64,000 nucleotides of DNA from NCBI RefSeq assembly GCF_000745005.1, contig NZ_JQNB01000001.1, positions 1,601,001 through 1,665,000 on the forward strand, read 5' to 3'. Each line of letters begins with the position of its first letter. The stretch's first letter is position 1. This document shows positions 8,519 to 17,928 of the stretch, piece after piece. The translations under genes and the position numbers were made by a program. The notes under the pieces are model-generated. The model saw only the letters and a program-made list of their open reading frames with translations. It made no database searches and was not told the origin of the DNA. Source of the DNA: Luteibacter sp. 9135 (GTDB taxonomy: Bacteria; Pseudomonadota; Gammaproteobacteria; Xanthomonadales; Rhodanobacteraceae).

Positions 8519-9282
8519 CTACCCGGGACGACAACGTCGTCATCCGCAGCCTCGCCCAGATCGGTGCGAGTGGCCTGTTCCTGCTCACCGTGCTGGCGGC
8601 CATCCCGCGCAGCTTCCGCTACTTCCGCGAGACGCTCCGCCAGATATGGTTCGTCGGCGCGATGAGCCTCACCATCGTGATGACGTGCGGACTGTTCGTC
8701 GGCATGGTGCTCGGCCTGCAGCTGTACGACGTGCTCTCGATCTTCGGCGGCACGTCGGCCACGGGCACCGTGGTCGCCATCGCCATCTATCGCGAGCTTG
8801 GCCCGGTGGTCACCGCGCTGCTGTTCGCCGGCCGCGCGGGCACATCGGTGACGGCGGAAATCGGCCTGATGCGCGCCACCGACCAGCTCGACGCCATGGA
8901 AATGATGGCGGTCGATCCCATCGCCTACGTGGTGGCGCCGCGCTTCCTCGCCGGCGTGATCGCGCTGCCACTACTCGGTGTGGTGTTCTGCGCCATGGGC
9001 GTGTTCGGCGGCCACCTGGTCGGCGTCACCTGGCTGGGCATCGACAACGGCACGTTCTGGTCGAACATGACCGCCTCCGTCGACGTCCACAAGGACATCA
9101 TCAACGGTGTCCTGCTTAAGTCCTTCGCCTTCGGCATCGTGGTCTCGCTGATCGCCGTGTTCCAGGGCTACACCACCCCGCCCACCAGCGAGGGCGTCGC
9201 CTATGCGACGACCCGCACGGTGGTCGCTTCGTCCATCGCCATCCTGGCGCTGGACTTCGTCCTCACCTCGTTCCTGATCTGA
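8515..9282 (+). CDS. mlaE: Phospholipid ABC transporter permease MlaE
   Basis: A 255-residue inner-membrane permease of the MlaE family with about five transmembrane stretches and an amphipathic N-terminal segment. Family hallmarks are YRELGPVVTALLFAGRAGT, the long EIGLMRATDQLDAMEMM coupling segment and LKSFAFGIVVSLIAVFQGY. It pairs with MlaF as a dimeric transporter core. It overlaps mlaF by four bases; 58 bases separate it from mlaD, which contain a 14-codon leader ORF. Confidence 0.95.
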   Translation: MTTRDDNVVIRSLAQIGASGLFLLTVLAAIPRSFRYFRETLRQIWFVGAMSLTIVMTCGLFVGMVLGLQLYDVLSIFGGTSATGTVVAIAIYRELGPVVTALLFAGRAGTSVTAEIGLMRATDQLDAMEMMAVDPIAYVVAPRFLAGVIALPLLGVVFCAMGVFGGHLVGVTWLGIDNGTFWSNMTASVDVHKDIINGVLLKSFAFGIVVSLIAVFQGYTTPPTSEGVAYATTRTVVASSIAILALDFVLTSFLI

Positions 9283-9299
9283 GGCACCGGAGACCCGCC

Positions 9300-9344
9300 A
9301 TGACTTTCCCCTCCCTTCTTTCCCCTTCGAGGATCGTGCCGTGA
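9300..9344 (+). other. Fourteen-codon leader ORF coupled to mlaD
   Basis: ATG at 9300 has a ribosome binding site (GGAG at 9289-9292) and opens a frame of 14 codons (MTFPSLLSPSRIVP) whose TGA overlaps the GTG start of mlaD as GTGA. The same design occurs in front of gmk in this operon. mlaD also has its own GAGG site at 9329-9332, so coupling could be partial. Confidence 0.35.
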
Positions 9345-10216
9345 CCCAAAGACGTTCCTATGCCGTCGGCACCGGCCTGTTCATCGTGCTCGGTTTTGCC
9401 GCGCTGGCCTACCTGGCCACGCAGACCACCTCGGTAGCCAACTCGCACCGCGGTTCCAGCTACGAGGTCTCCACCCGCTTTTCCAACATCGGCCAGCTGA
9501 AGGCGCGCGCGCCAGTCAAGGTCGCCGGTGTCCGGGTTGGCTCGGTCGAGTCGATCGACCTGGTCCCGGGTAAGGAAGAAGCCAAGGTCACCCTGGCCAT
9601 CGACGACAATCGGAAGGACATCCCGGACGATTCCGTTGCGACGATCTATACCAGCGGCCTCCTGGGCGACCAGTACGTGGGCCTGCAGTACGGCCAGTCG
9701 AAGACCCCGCTGAAAGCCGGCGGCGAGCTCGCCTTCACCCGTCCGGCCCAGCAGCTGGAAGAAATGCTCGGCAAGTTCTTCGGTGGCGGCAGCGCCCCGG
9801 ATCGCCTGGGCGGCACCTTCCACGTCACCGGTAACTTCACCAACATCGGTGGCCTGCAGCCGGGCGCGGCGGTCAAGCTGGCCGGTGTGCCGATCGGCAG
9901 CGTGTCTTCGGTGCTGGTCAAGCCGGGTGCCACGGAAGCCACCGTGACCCTTGCGATCGACAAGCGTTACTCCCAGATACCGGATGACTCGGCCGCGGCG
10001 GTGTTCACAAGCGGTTTGATCGGTAGCCAGTATGTTGCGATCCAGCCGGGCGGCTCGCCGGAATACCTCGCGGACGGCGACGAGCTGGTGCTCACGCAAT
10101 CCGCGCTGCAGCTGGAAGACCTGATCGGCAAGTTCCTCGTGAACGGCTCGCCGAGCGACAACAAGAACGGTGCCCCGCAGGGTGGCGCCAACCCCGATAA
10201 CGCCGGCAAGAAGTAA
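9341..10216 (+). CDS. mlaD: MlaD-type substrate-binding protein with two tandem MCE domains
   Basis: A 291-residue periplasmic lipid-binding subunit anchored by one N-terminal membrane helix (about residues 8-26). Two MCE domains follow one another: residues 40-118 and 159-237. The repeat units 42-147 and 161-266 align without a gap and by hand count about half the positions are identical, including VKVAGVRVGSVxS/VKLAGVPIGSVSS, IPDDS, TSGLxGxQYV and a C-terminal QLExxxGKF. E. coli MlaD has one MCE domain in about 183 residues, so this is a genuine internal duplication. The start is GTG at 9341, overlapping a leader ORF stop; GAGG lies eight bases upstream. It belongs to the MlaFEDB inner membrane complex. 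Confidence 0.92.
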   Translation: MTQRRSYAVGTGLFIVLGFAALAYLATQTTSVANSHRGSSYEVSTRFSNIGQLKARAPVKVAGVRVGSVESIDLVPGKEEAKVTLAIDDNRKDIPDDSVATIYTSGLLGDQYVGLQYGQSKTPLKAGGELAFTRPAQQLEEMLGKFFGGGSAPDRLGGTFHVTGNFTNIGGLQPGAAVKLAGVPIGSVSSVLVKPGATEATVTLAIDKRYSQIPDDSAAAVFTSGLIGSQYVAIQPGGSPEYLADGDELVLTQSALQLEDLIGKFLVNGSPSDNKNGAPQGGANPDNAGKK

Positions 10217-10236
10217 GCCGGTCCAGGAGACATCGC

Positions 10237-10914
10237 ATGCTGCGTCAGATTTCCCTCGCCATCGCCCTTGCCCTCGGCAGCGTCATGGCAGCACCCGTGC
10301 TCGCCCAGGACGCCGCGCCGGCCTCCGCCGGCCAGCAGCAGGGCCCGGAGCAGATCGTCCAGACCATCTCCGACGATCTGGGCAAGGCCATCGAAGGCCA
10401 CCAGGCCGAGCTCAAGAACGATCACGAGAAACTGATCGCGGTGATCGACGATACGTTCCTGCCGCACTTCGATATCGACTACGCGTCGATCCTGGTGCTG
10501 GGCCAGAACGCCTCGAAGGCCACCCCCGAGCAGCGCGAGCGCTTCGCCAAGGCGTTCTACAACTCGATCACCCATCGTTACGCCGAAGGCCTGCTGAACT
10601 ACACGCGCGGCAAGGTCAAGGTGCTGCCGTCCTCCGGCGACCTCAACAACAAGCGCACCGTGGTCCGCACCCAGGTCATGCTCGACGACGGCAAGTCGGT
10701 CTCGGTCGACTACGCGTTCCGCAAGTCGAAGTCGGGTGACTGGAAGGCCTACGACGTGATCATCGAAGGCATCTCGTACATCACCAACTACCGCAACCAG
10801 GTGGATGCCGAGATCAAGAAGGAAGGCCTCGACAAGTTGACCACCGACCTCGAGACCAAGGGTGCGGGCGCCATCGACGATATGAAGAAAGACACGGGCG
10901 GCGCCGGCAAGTGA
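10237..10914 (+). CDS. mlaC: Periplasmic phospholipid shuttle protein MlaC
   Basis: A 225-residue Tgt2/MlaC-family protein with a cleavable signal peptide (residues 1-23, ending VLA before QDAAP). The body shows the family pattern with QTISDDLGKAIEG, FLPHFDIDYASILVLG, FAKAFYNSITHRYAEGLLNY and a C-terminal YDVIIEGISYITNYRNQV. It carries lipids across the periplasm between MlaA at the outer membrane and MlaFEDB. A short disordered tail with K, D and G follows. It overlaps mlaB by four bases (GTGA). Confidence 0.94.
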   Translation: MLRQISLAIALALGSVMAAPVLAQDAAPASAGQQQGPEQIVQTISDDLGKAIEGHQAELKNDHEKLIAVIDDTFLPHFDIDYASILVLGQNASKATPEQRERFAKAFYNSITHRYAEGLLNYTRGKVKVLPSSGDLNNKRTVVRTQVMLDDGKSVSVDYAFRKSKSGDWKAYDVIIEGISYITNYRNQVDAEIKKEGLDKLTTDLETKGAGAIDDMKKDTGGAGK

Positions 10915-11207
10915 GCCAGGCGTCGTTCTCGCTGGCGACGCCTTCGCCGGACACCCTTGCGGTGTCCGGCGATCTCACGTTCGCCACGGCGGCCGCGGCC
11001 CTCGACGGCGCACGCGCCGAGCTGGATCGCGGCAACCAGACCGTGCTTGACCTGGGTGGCGTGTCGCACGCCGACAGTGCCGGCCTCGCCACGGTGCTGG
11101 CCTTGCTGGCCCATGGCAGGACGAAGGGCAGGGCGATCTCGGTTGCCCGTGCGCCGCAGGGCCTGCATGCGCTGGCGCGGGTGTCGGGCGTCGACGCGTT
11201 GCTCTAG
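10911..11207 (+). CDS. mlaB: STAS-domain protein MlaB
   Basis: A 98-residue single STAS domain. VLDLGGVSHADSAGLATVLALL is the classic STAS segment around the conserved aspartate-serine. In the Mla system MlaB binds MlaF and stabilises the transporter. It starts with GTG overlapping the mlaC stop and is the last gene of the operon; a rho-independent terminator follows 29 bases later. Confidence 0.9.
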   Translation: MSQASFSLATPSPDTLAVSGDLTFATAAAALDGARAELDRGNQTVLDLGGVSHADSAGLATVLALLAHGRTKGRAISVARAPQGLHALARVSGVDALL

Positions 11208-11235
11208 CTTTGTTCGTCGATGATCGGTTTGATCC

Positions 11236-11255
11236 AGGCCCTGCGGGGCCTTTTT
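11236..11255 (+). terminator. Rho-independent terminator of the gmk-mla operon
   Basis: Stem AGGCCC / GGGCCT with a TGCG loop followed by a run of five T. It lies directly after mlaB and closes the operon. Confidence 0.8.
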
Positions 11256-11313
11256 CATGAGCGCGATTTGGCGCGCCGGTCACGCCTCCGAGCGCTGAGG
11301 TTCCCGATAGGCG

Positions 11314-11423
11314 TGTAGGAGCGCACGCTCGTGCGCGAAAGGCATCGCGTCCACGCACAGGGCTAACGCGCAAGGTTGAAGGCACGGCCTCAACACATGT
11401 CGCGCACGTGCGTGCGCTCCTAC
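11314..11423. repeat. Inverted pair of GTAGGAGC palindromic repeats (locus A)
   Basis: Left unit 11314-11338 reads GTAGGAGCGCACGCTCG then TGCGCGA; the right unit 11400-11423 is an inverted copy with core GCGCACGTGCGTGCGC. About 60 bases separate them. Together with the terminators and the microsatellite these elements fill the 336-base convergent gap between mlaB and mlaA; no gene is seen there. The family recurs at four other places in the window and resembles REP/REPIN elements. Confidence 0.8.
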
Positions 11424-11476
11424 CCCCGAGCCCCCGAGCCCCCGAGCCCCCGAGTCCCCAAGCCCCCGAGTCCCCA
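11424..11476. repeat. CCCCCGAG octamer microsatellite
   Basis: Four near-perfect tandem copies of CCCCCGAG followed by degenerate copies (CGAGTCCCCAAG type). It sits between the palindromic repeat and the mlaA terminator. Such a C-rich run could be length-variable. Confidence 0.8.
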
Positions 11477-11512
11477 ACGCACCGACCCCCGAAAACGGCC
11501 CAAACCAGGACC

Positions 11513-11535
11513 AAAAAAAGGGCCCCGAAGGGCCC
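11513..11535 (-). terminator. Rho-independent terminator of mlaA
   Basis: On the minus strand a GGGCCC / GGGCCC stem with a TTCG tetraloop is followed by seven T. It lies eight bases beyond the mlaA stop codon. Confidence 0.88.
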
Positions 11536-11543
11536 TTCCTTGA

Positions 11544-12374
11544 TCAGTTGGGCTTTTGCCCGTTCGACCGTTCCCACTTGTGTTGTTCGTCCAGGAGCTG
11601 CTCCGGGTCGAAATCCTTGTTGCTGTCGCTCAGGCCCTGCATCTGCTCGATCGCTTCGGCCGGCGGGTTGCCGTCGTAGATCTGGTAGAGGCGCTGCTGG
11701 CGATAGGCGTCGCGCAGGAACACGTACGGATCGTAGGCCGAGGCGAGGAAGCTCTCGGCATCGATCGCGCGGGCGCGGACCGTGATGAGGTACAGGACCG
11801 ACGGGGCGTAGTACTGGCCGCTGTGGAAGTCGTGGTTGCGGCTCAGGTAGCTCAGCGGGTCGAAGAAGTAGCTGTCTACCGGCAGACGCCAGACGTCGCG
11901 CACCGTGGTCGGGCCGATCAGCGGCATGACCAGGTAGCTGCCCTCGGGCACGCCCCAGCGGGCCAGGGTGACGCCGAAGTCGCTGTCGTACAGCGGCATG
12001 CCGAGCATGCTGGCCGGGTCCTTGAAGCCGAGGACGCCGATGGTCAGATTCACCACGAAGCGCCCCGTGGTCACGGCCGCCTGGCCGGGACGGAACTGGA
12101 GCAGCTGGTTGCCGATGGTGATCGGCAGGCGGATATTGGTGTAGAAGTCACTGACCGCCGTACGGACGGGCGGGTTGGTGATCTTCCGGTAACCTACCGC
12201 GACAGGGCGGATGATCGCCTTGTCCAGCTTGTCGTTGAAGGCGTAGACCTTCCGGTTGAAGTTTTCGTTCGGGTCGTCGGTGCGAGGCGGCGCGATATGG
12301 CACGCGGCAAGCAACGCCAGCGACGCGAGGCCGACGGCACGACGGACGATCCGGAAAAAGGGCATGGGGCGCAT
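11544..12374 (-). CDS. mlaA: Outer-membrane lipoprotein MlaA (VacJ)
   Basis: A 276-residue lipoprotein that removes mislocalised phospholipid from the outer leaflet and hands it to MlaC. The lipobox ALLAAC is at about residues 19-24. NENFNRKVYAFNDKLDKAIIRPVA, the signature RxAVSDFYTNI, and PLYDSDFGVTLARWGVPEGSYLVMPLIGP-type MlaA sequence (seen in pieces over residues 130-170) identify it. It is convergent with the mlaFEDCB operon, so all mla genes sit together although mlaA has its own promoter. The start at 12374 gives the best signal peptide; ATG 12365 is an alternative. Confidence 0.92.
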   Translation of the reverse strand: MRPMPFFRIVRRAVGLASLALLAACHIAPPRTDDPNENFNRKVYAFNDKLDKAIIRPVAVGYRKITNPPVRTAVSDFYTNIRLPITIGNQLLQFRPGQAAVTTGRFVVNLTIGVLGFKDPASMLGMPLYDSDFGVTLARWGVPEGSYLVMPLIGPTTVRDVWRLPVDSYFFDPLSYLSRNHDFHSGQYYAPSVLYLITVRARAIDAESFLASAYDPYVFLRDAYRQQRLYQIYDGNPPAEAIEQMQGLSDSNKDFDPEQLLDEQHKWERSNGQKPN

Positions 12375-12549
12375 CGGAGTGGCTTCGGGGGCGGGGCGAT
12401 AGGATAGTGTACCGCCTGGTTTTATTATTTGCACTACACCCGCCCTTCCTGGTCAGAACCCCACATGATACCCGTCCCCTCATTGCCAGCCAATGGGCCG
12501 GACCGCTAAACTGCCCGGTCAGAAGTATCTTTATTGTCAAGGATTTGAA

Positions 12550-12840
12550 ATGGCCCGAATTACCGTCGAAGACTGCCTTGAGGTAGTCGACAACCGCTTT
12601 GAGCTCGTGCTCATGGCGACCAAACGCGCGCGCCAGCTGTCCAAGGGTGCCGAGCCCACCATCGATCCCGACAACGACAAGCCGACCGTGCTCGCCCTGC
12701 GCGAAATCGCCGACCGCCGCGTCAACGACGAAATGATCGACGAAATCGACCGCGCCGCCCGCGAGCGTGCCGAGCGCGAAGCCCTCGAGTGGGCCGCCAC
12801 GGAAGTGGACGACGACCTCTCCAAGGGCGGGGATGACTGA
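12550..12840 (+). CDS. rpoZ: RNA polymerase omega subunit
   Basis: A 96-residue omega subunit, a chaperone for beta' assembly and part of a ppGpp site on RNA polymerase. [20 protein letters not shown] and [13 protein letters not shown] are the diagnostic N-terminal sequence, followed by an acidic C-terminal tail. It precedes spoT, as in most gammaproteobacteria, with 111 bases between them. Confidence 0.96.
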   Translation: MARITVEDCLEVVDNRFELVLMATKRARQLSKGAEPTIDPDNDKPTVLALREIADRRVNDEMIDEIDRAARERAEREALEWAATEVDDDLSKGGDD

Positions 12841-12951
12841 TGATGCCGGGTCGCTGTCGGCCCTGCATTTATCCTAACGTTGCGCGCCCTGACGCGCGGC
12901 CGCTGACGCCGCGCGCGGGAGGCTGTGCCGGCTGACGGCACAGGGCCTCCC

Positions 12952-15138
12952 ATGGAAGTCATTCCCGTCAAGAAACTGACCGACGTGCTGGACGACGGCC
13001 CGGTGCCGCCTTACGTCCAGGCCCTCGAGGAACGGGTAGGCACCTACCTGCCGCACGACCAGGTGCTGCGCATCCGGCGCGCCTTCCTCATCGGTGCCGC
13101 CGCGCACGAGGGACAGACGCGTAAATCCGGCGAGCCGTACATCACGCACCCTGTGGCGGTGGCCCACGTGCTGGCCGAACTGGGCCTGGATGCCGAGACG
13201 ATCATCGCGGCCATCCTGCACGACACCCTGGAAGACACCCGGCTGGCGCGGGACGAACTGGCCGGCGAGTTCGGCGAGACCGTGGCCGAGCTGGTCGACG
13301 GCGTCACCAAGCTCGACAAGATGCGGTTTTCCAGCCGCCAGGAAGCCGATGCGGAAAGCTTCCGCAAGATGCTCCTGGCGATGGCGCGCGACCTGCGCGT
13401 CATCCTGATCAAGCTCTCCGACCGCCTGCACAACATGCGCACCCTGGGGGCAAAGGACGCCCCCTCGCGTCGCCGCATCGCCCGCGAAACGCTGGAGATC
13501 TACGCGCCCATCGCGCAGCGCCTGGGCATGAACAAGTTCAAGGCCGAACTGCAGGATCTCGGTTTCAAGGCGCTGTATCCGGACCGCCACCGCATCATCG
13601 GCGAGCGTATCCGGGCGGCCATCGGCAATCGCCGCGAGGCCATGGCCAAGATCGAGATGGCGCTCGAAGGCCGCCTGGCCGCCGAGAAGATCCCCGGCCG
13701 CGCCGTCAGCCGGATCAAGTCGGCGTGGAGCATCTATTCGAAGATGCGCGGCGACCATAAATCGTTCGCGCAGCTGATGGATGTCTACGGCTTCCGCGTC
13801 GTTACCGACAGCGCCATGCACTGCTACATGGCGCTCGGCGCCGTGCACGGCTTGTACAAGCCGGTGGACGGCCGCTTCAAGGATTTCATCGCCATCCCCA
13901 AGGGCAACGGCTACCAGTCGCTGCACACCGTGTTGCTGGGTCCGTTCGGCGCCCCCATCGAGATCCAGATCCGCACCTCGGAGATGGAGTCGGTGGCCGA
14001 GCGCGGCGTGGCCGCGCACTGGGCCTACAAGACCGACTCCGGCCCGTCCAACAGCGCGCAGGCGCGTGCCCGGGAGTGGTTGTCCGCGCTGGCCGATAGC
14101 CAGGCCAACACGCCGTCGGCGTCGGAATTCCTCGAAAACGTCAAGATCGACCTGTTCCCGGACGAGGTTTACCTGTTCACGCCGCGCGGCGAGATCTTCT
14201 CGCTGCCGCGTAACGCCACGGCGCTGGATTTCGCCTATGCCGTGCATACCGACGTGGGCGATCATGCTGTCGCGGCCCGCGTGGACAAGAAGCTGGTGCC
14301 GCTGCGCACGCGCCTGGTCTCGGGCCAGCAGGTGGAGATCATCACCGCCCCCTCGGCCGTGCCGAACCCCGCGTGGCTCGAGGCGGTGGTGACGGGCAAG
14401 GCGCGCACCGCCATCCGTCAGTACCTCAAGCACCTGCAGCACGAGGATGCCGTGGACTTCGGCCATCGCATGCTCGACCGTGCGCTCGACGCCCGTGGCA
14501 TGAGCCTGGATGCCGTGCCGGCCGCTACGCTGGATCGCTTCCTCGAAGACGCGAAGCTGAAGCGTCTGGAAGAACTGCTTTCCGAGATCGCGCTGGGCAA
14601 CCGTTTCGCCGACCAGGTCGCCGTGCAGCTGCTCGGCCTGCTGGGCCCGGGCGCCGGTGGCCCGCAGGCGTCGCCCGAGCAGCAGCACAGCGCGGAAAAG
14701 ATCCGCATCAGCGGTGCCGAGCGCGGGGTGCTCAGCTTCGGCAACTGTTGTCACCCGTTGCCGGGTGACGAGATCATCGGCTTCCTGTCCTCGGGCAAGG
14801 GCATCGTGGTGCACCGGGTGGAATGCCCGAACGTACCGGAGTTCCGCAAGACGCCCGAGCGCATCGTGGCCATCGAGTGGGACCGCGACGTGGCCGGCGA
14901 CTACCGCGCCGAACTGCGCATCGAAGTGCTCAACCGCCCCGGCGTGCTCGCCACCGTGGCCGCCGCCATCGCCGATGCCGGTTCCAACATCGAGAACGTC
15001 GAATACATCGAGCGCGACAGCACCGCCGCCACGCTGCTGTTCGCCATCGAGGTCAAGGGCCGCAAGCACCTCGCCGACGTCATGCGCCGCGTCCGCCGCA
15101 CCGGCGTCGTCAGCGGCGTGTACCGCCACCCCCTCTGA
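12952..15138 (+). CDS. spoT: Bifunctional (p)ppGpp synthetase/hydrolase SpoT
   Basis: A 728-residue RelA/SpoT homologue making and degrading the stringent-response alarmone. The HD hydrolase domain lies near the N terminus (YITHPVAVAHVL, AAILHDTLEDT with the metal HD pair), the synthetase domain follows (DVYGFRVV, GRFKDFIAIPKGNGYQSLHT), then a TGS domain (VYLFTPRGEIFSLPRNATALDFAYAVH), a CC/zinc-finger segment (GNCCHPLPGDEI) and a C-terminal ACT domain. An intact HD motif marks it as SpoT-like rather than RelA. ATG 12952 has no strong ribosome binding site; a GTG 27 bases earlier sits too close to GGGAGG, so the start remains uncertain. Confidence 0.95.
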   Translation: MEVIPVKKLTDVLDDGPVPPYVQALEERVGTYLPHDQVLRIRRAFLIGAAAHEGQTRKSGEPYITHPVAVAHVLAELGLDAETIIAAILHDTLEDTRLARDELAGEFGETVAELVDGVTKLDKMRFSSRQEADAESFRKMLLAMARDLRVILIKLSDRLHNMRTLGAKDAPSRRRIARETLEIYAPIAQRLGMNKFKAELQDLGFKALYPDRHRIIGERIRAAIGNRREAMAKIEMALEGRLAAEKIPGRAVSRIKSAWSIYSKMRGDHKSFAQLMDVYGFRVVTDSAMHCYMALGAVHGLYKPVDGRFKDFIAIPKGNGYQSLHTVLLGPFGAPIEIQIRTSEMESVAERGVAAHWAYKTDSGPSNSAQARAREWLSALADSQANTPSASEFLENVKIDLFPDEVYLFTPRGEIFSLPRNATALDFAYAVHTDVGDHAVAARVDKKLVPLRTRLVSGQQVEIITAPSAVPNPAWLEAVVTGKARTAIRQYLKHLQHEDAVDFGHRMLDRALDARGMSLDAVPAATLDRFLEDAKLKRLEELLSEIALGNRFADQVAVQLLGLLGPGAGGPQASPEQQHSAEKIRISGAERGVLSFGNCCHPLPGDEIIGFLSSGKGIVVHRVECPNVPEFRKTPERIVAIEWDRDVAGDYRAELRIEVLNRPGVLATVAAAIADAGSNIENVEYIERDSTAATLLFAIEVKGRKHLADVMRRVRRTGVVSGVYRHPL

Positions 15139-15190
15139 CCACCCCGCCCGCGCCACCCCCAACCACCCGCACGGTCCCCCATTGCCGTGG

Positions 15191-15289
15191 GTAGGAGCGC
15201 ACGATGTGCGCGAATGGGGCTTGCGTTGCCCTTGGGGTCTTGCCTCTTCACCGCTTTGTTGGCTTTTCGCGCACATCGTGCGCTCCTAC
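15191..15289. repeat. Inverted pair of GTAGGAGC palindromic repeats (locus B)
   Basis: Left unit 15191-15213 with core GAGCGCACGATGTGCGCGA and an inverted copy at 15267-15289, separated by about 50 bases. It fills most of the gap between spoT and ridA. Same family as the repeats at 11.3, 30.9, 36.5 and 55.0 kb. Confidence 0.82.
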
Positions 15290-15369
15290 CGCGAGGTGCG
15301 GGCACACCTCGCTAGCGGCGATTCCACGGCATGGATAGACTGGCGGTCGATCCCACAAGGACCCTCCCC

Positions 15370-15753
15370 ATGACCCGCAGCACCATCGCTACCGACAAGG
15401 CGCCGTCCGCCATTGGCCCGTATTCGCAGGCCGTTCGTGCCGGCAACACCGTGTATTTCTCGGGCCAGATCCCGCTCGATCCCGCCACGGGCAACCTTGT
15501 GGATGGCGACATCACCGCGCAGACGCGGCGCGTGTTCGACAACCTCGTCGCGGTCGCCGAGGCGGCGGGCGGCACGCTGTCGGATATCGTCCGCGTGGGC
15601 ATCTACGTGACCGACCTGGGCAACTTCGCCGCCGTGAATGCGGTGATGGCCGAATACTTCCAGCAGCCGTACCCGGCGCGTTCCACCATCGAGGTCTCGG
15701 GCCTGCCCAAGGCCGCCCAGGTCGAGGTCGACGCGATCCTCGTCCTGCCGTAA
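15370..15753 (+). CDS. ridA: Reactive enamine/imine deaminase RidA
   Basis: A 127-residue YjgF/YER057c/UK114-family trimeric enzyme that hydrolyses 2-aminoacrylate and related enamines released by PLP enzymes. Family sequence includes [25 protein letters not shown], and near the C terminus [22 protein letters not shown] with the conserved arginine that binds the substrate carboxylate. It lies between spoT and recG, a conserved xanthomonad position. Confidence 0.94.
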   Translation: MTRSTIATDKAPSAIGPYSQAVRAGNTVYFSGQIPLDPATGNLVDGDITAQTRRVFDNLVAVAEAAGGTLSDIVRVGIYVTDLGNFAAVNAVMAEYFQQPYPARSTIEVSGLPKAAQVEVDAILVLP

Positions 15754-15769
15754 GGCCCGCCCCGTTCCC

Positions 15770-17890
<2,121 letters not shown>

Positions 17891-17928
17891 AACAGCGTGC
17901 TAGAGTCGTAGCTTCCTTCGATGGGGGC

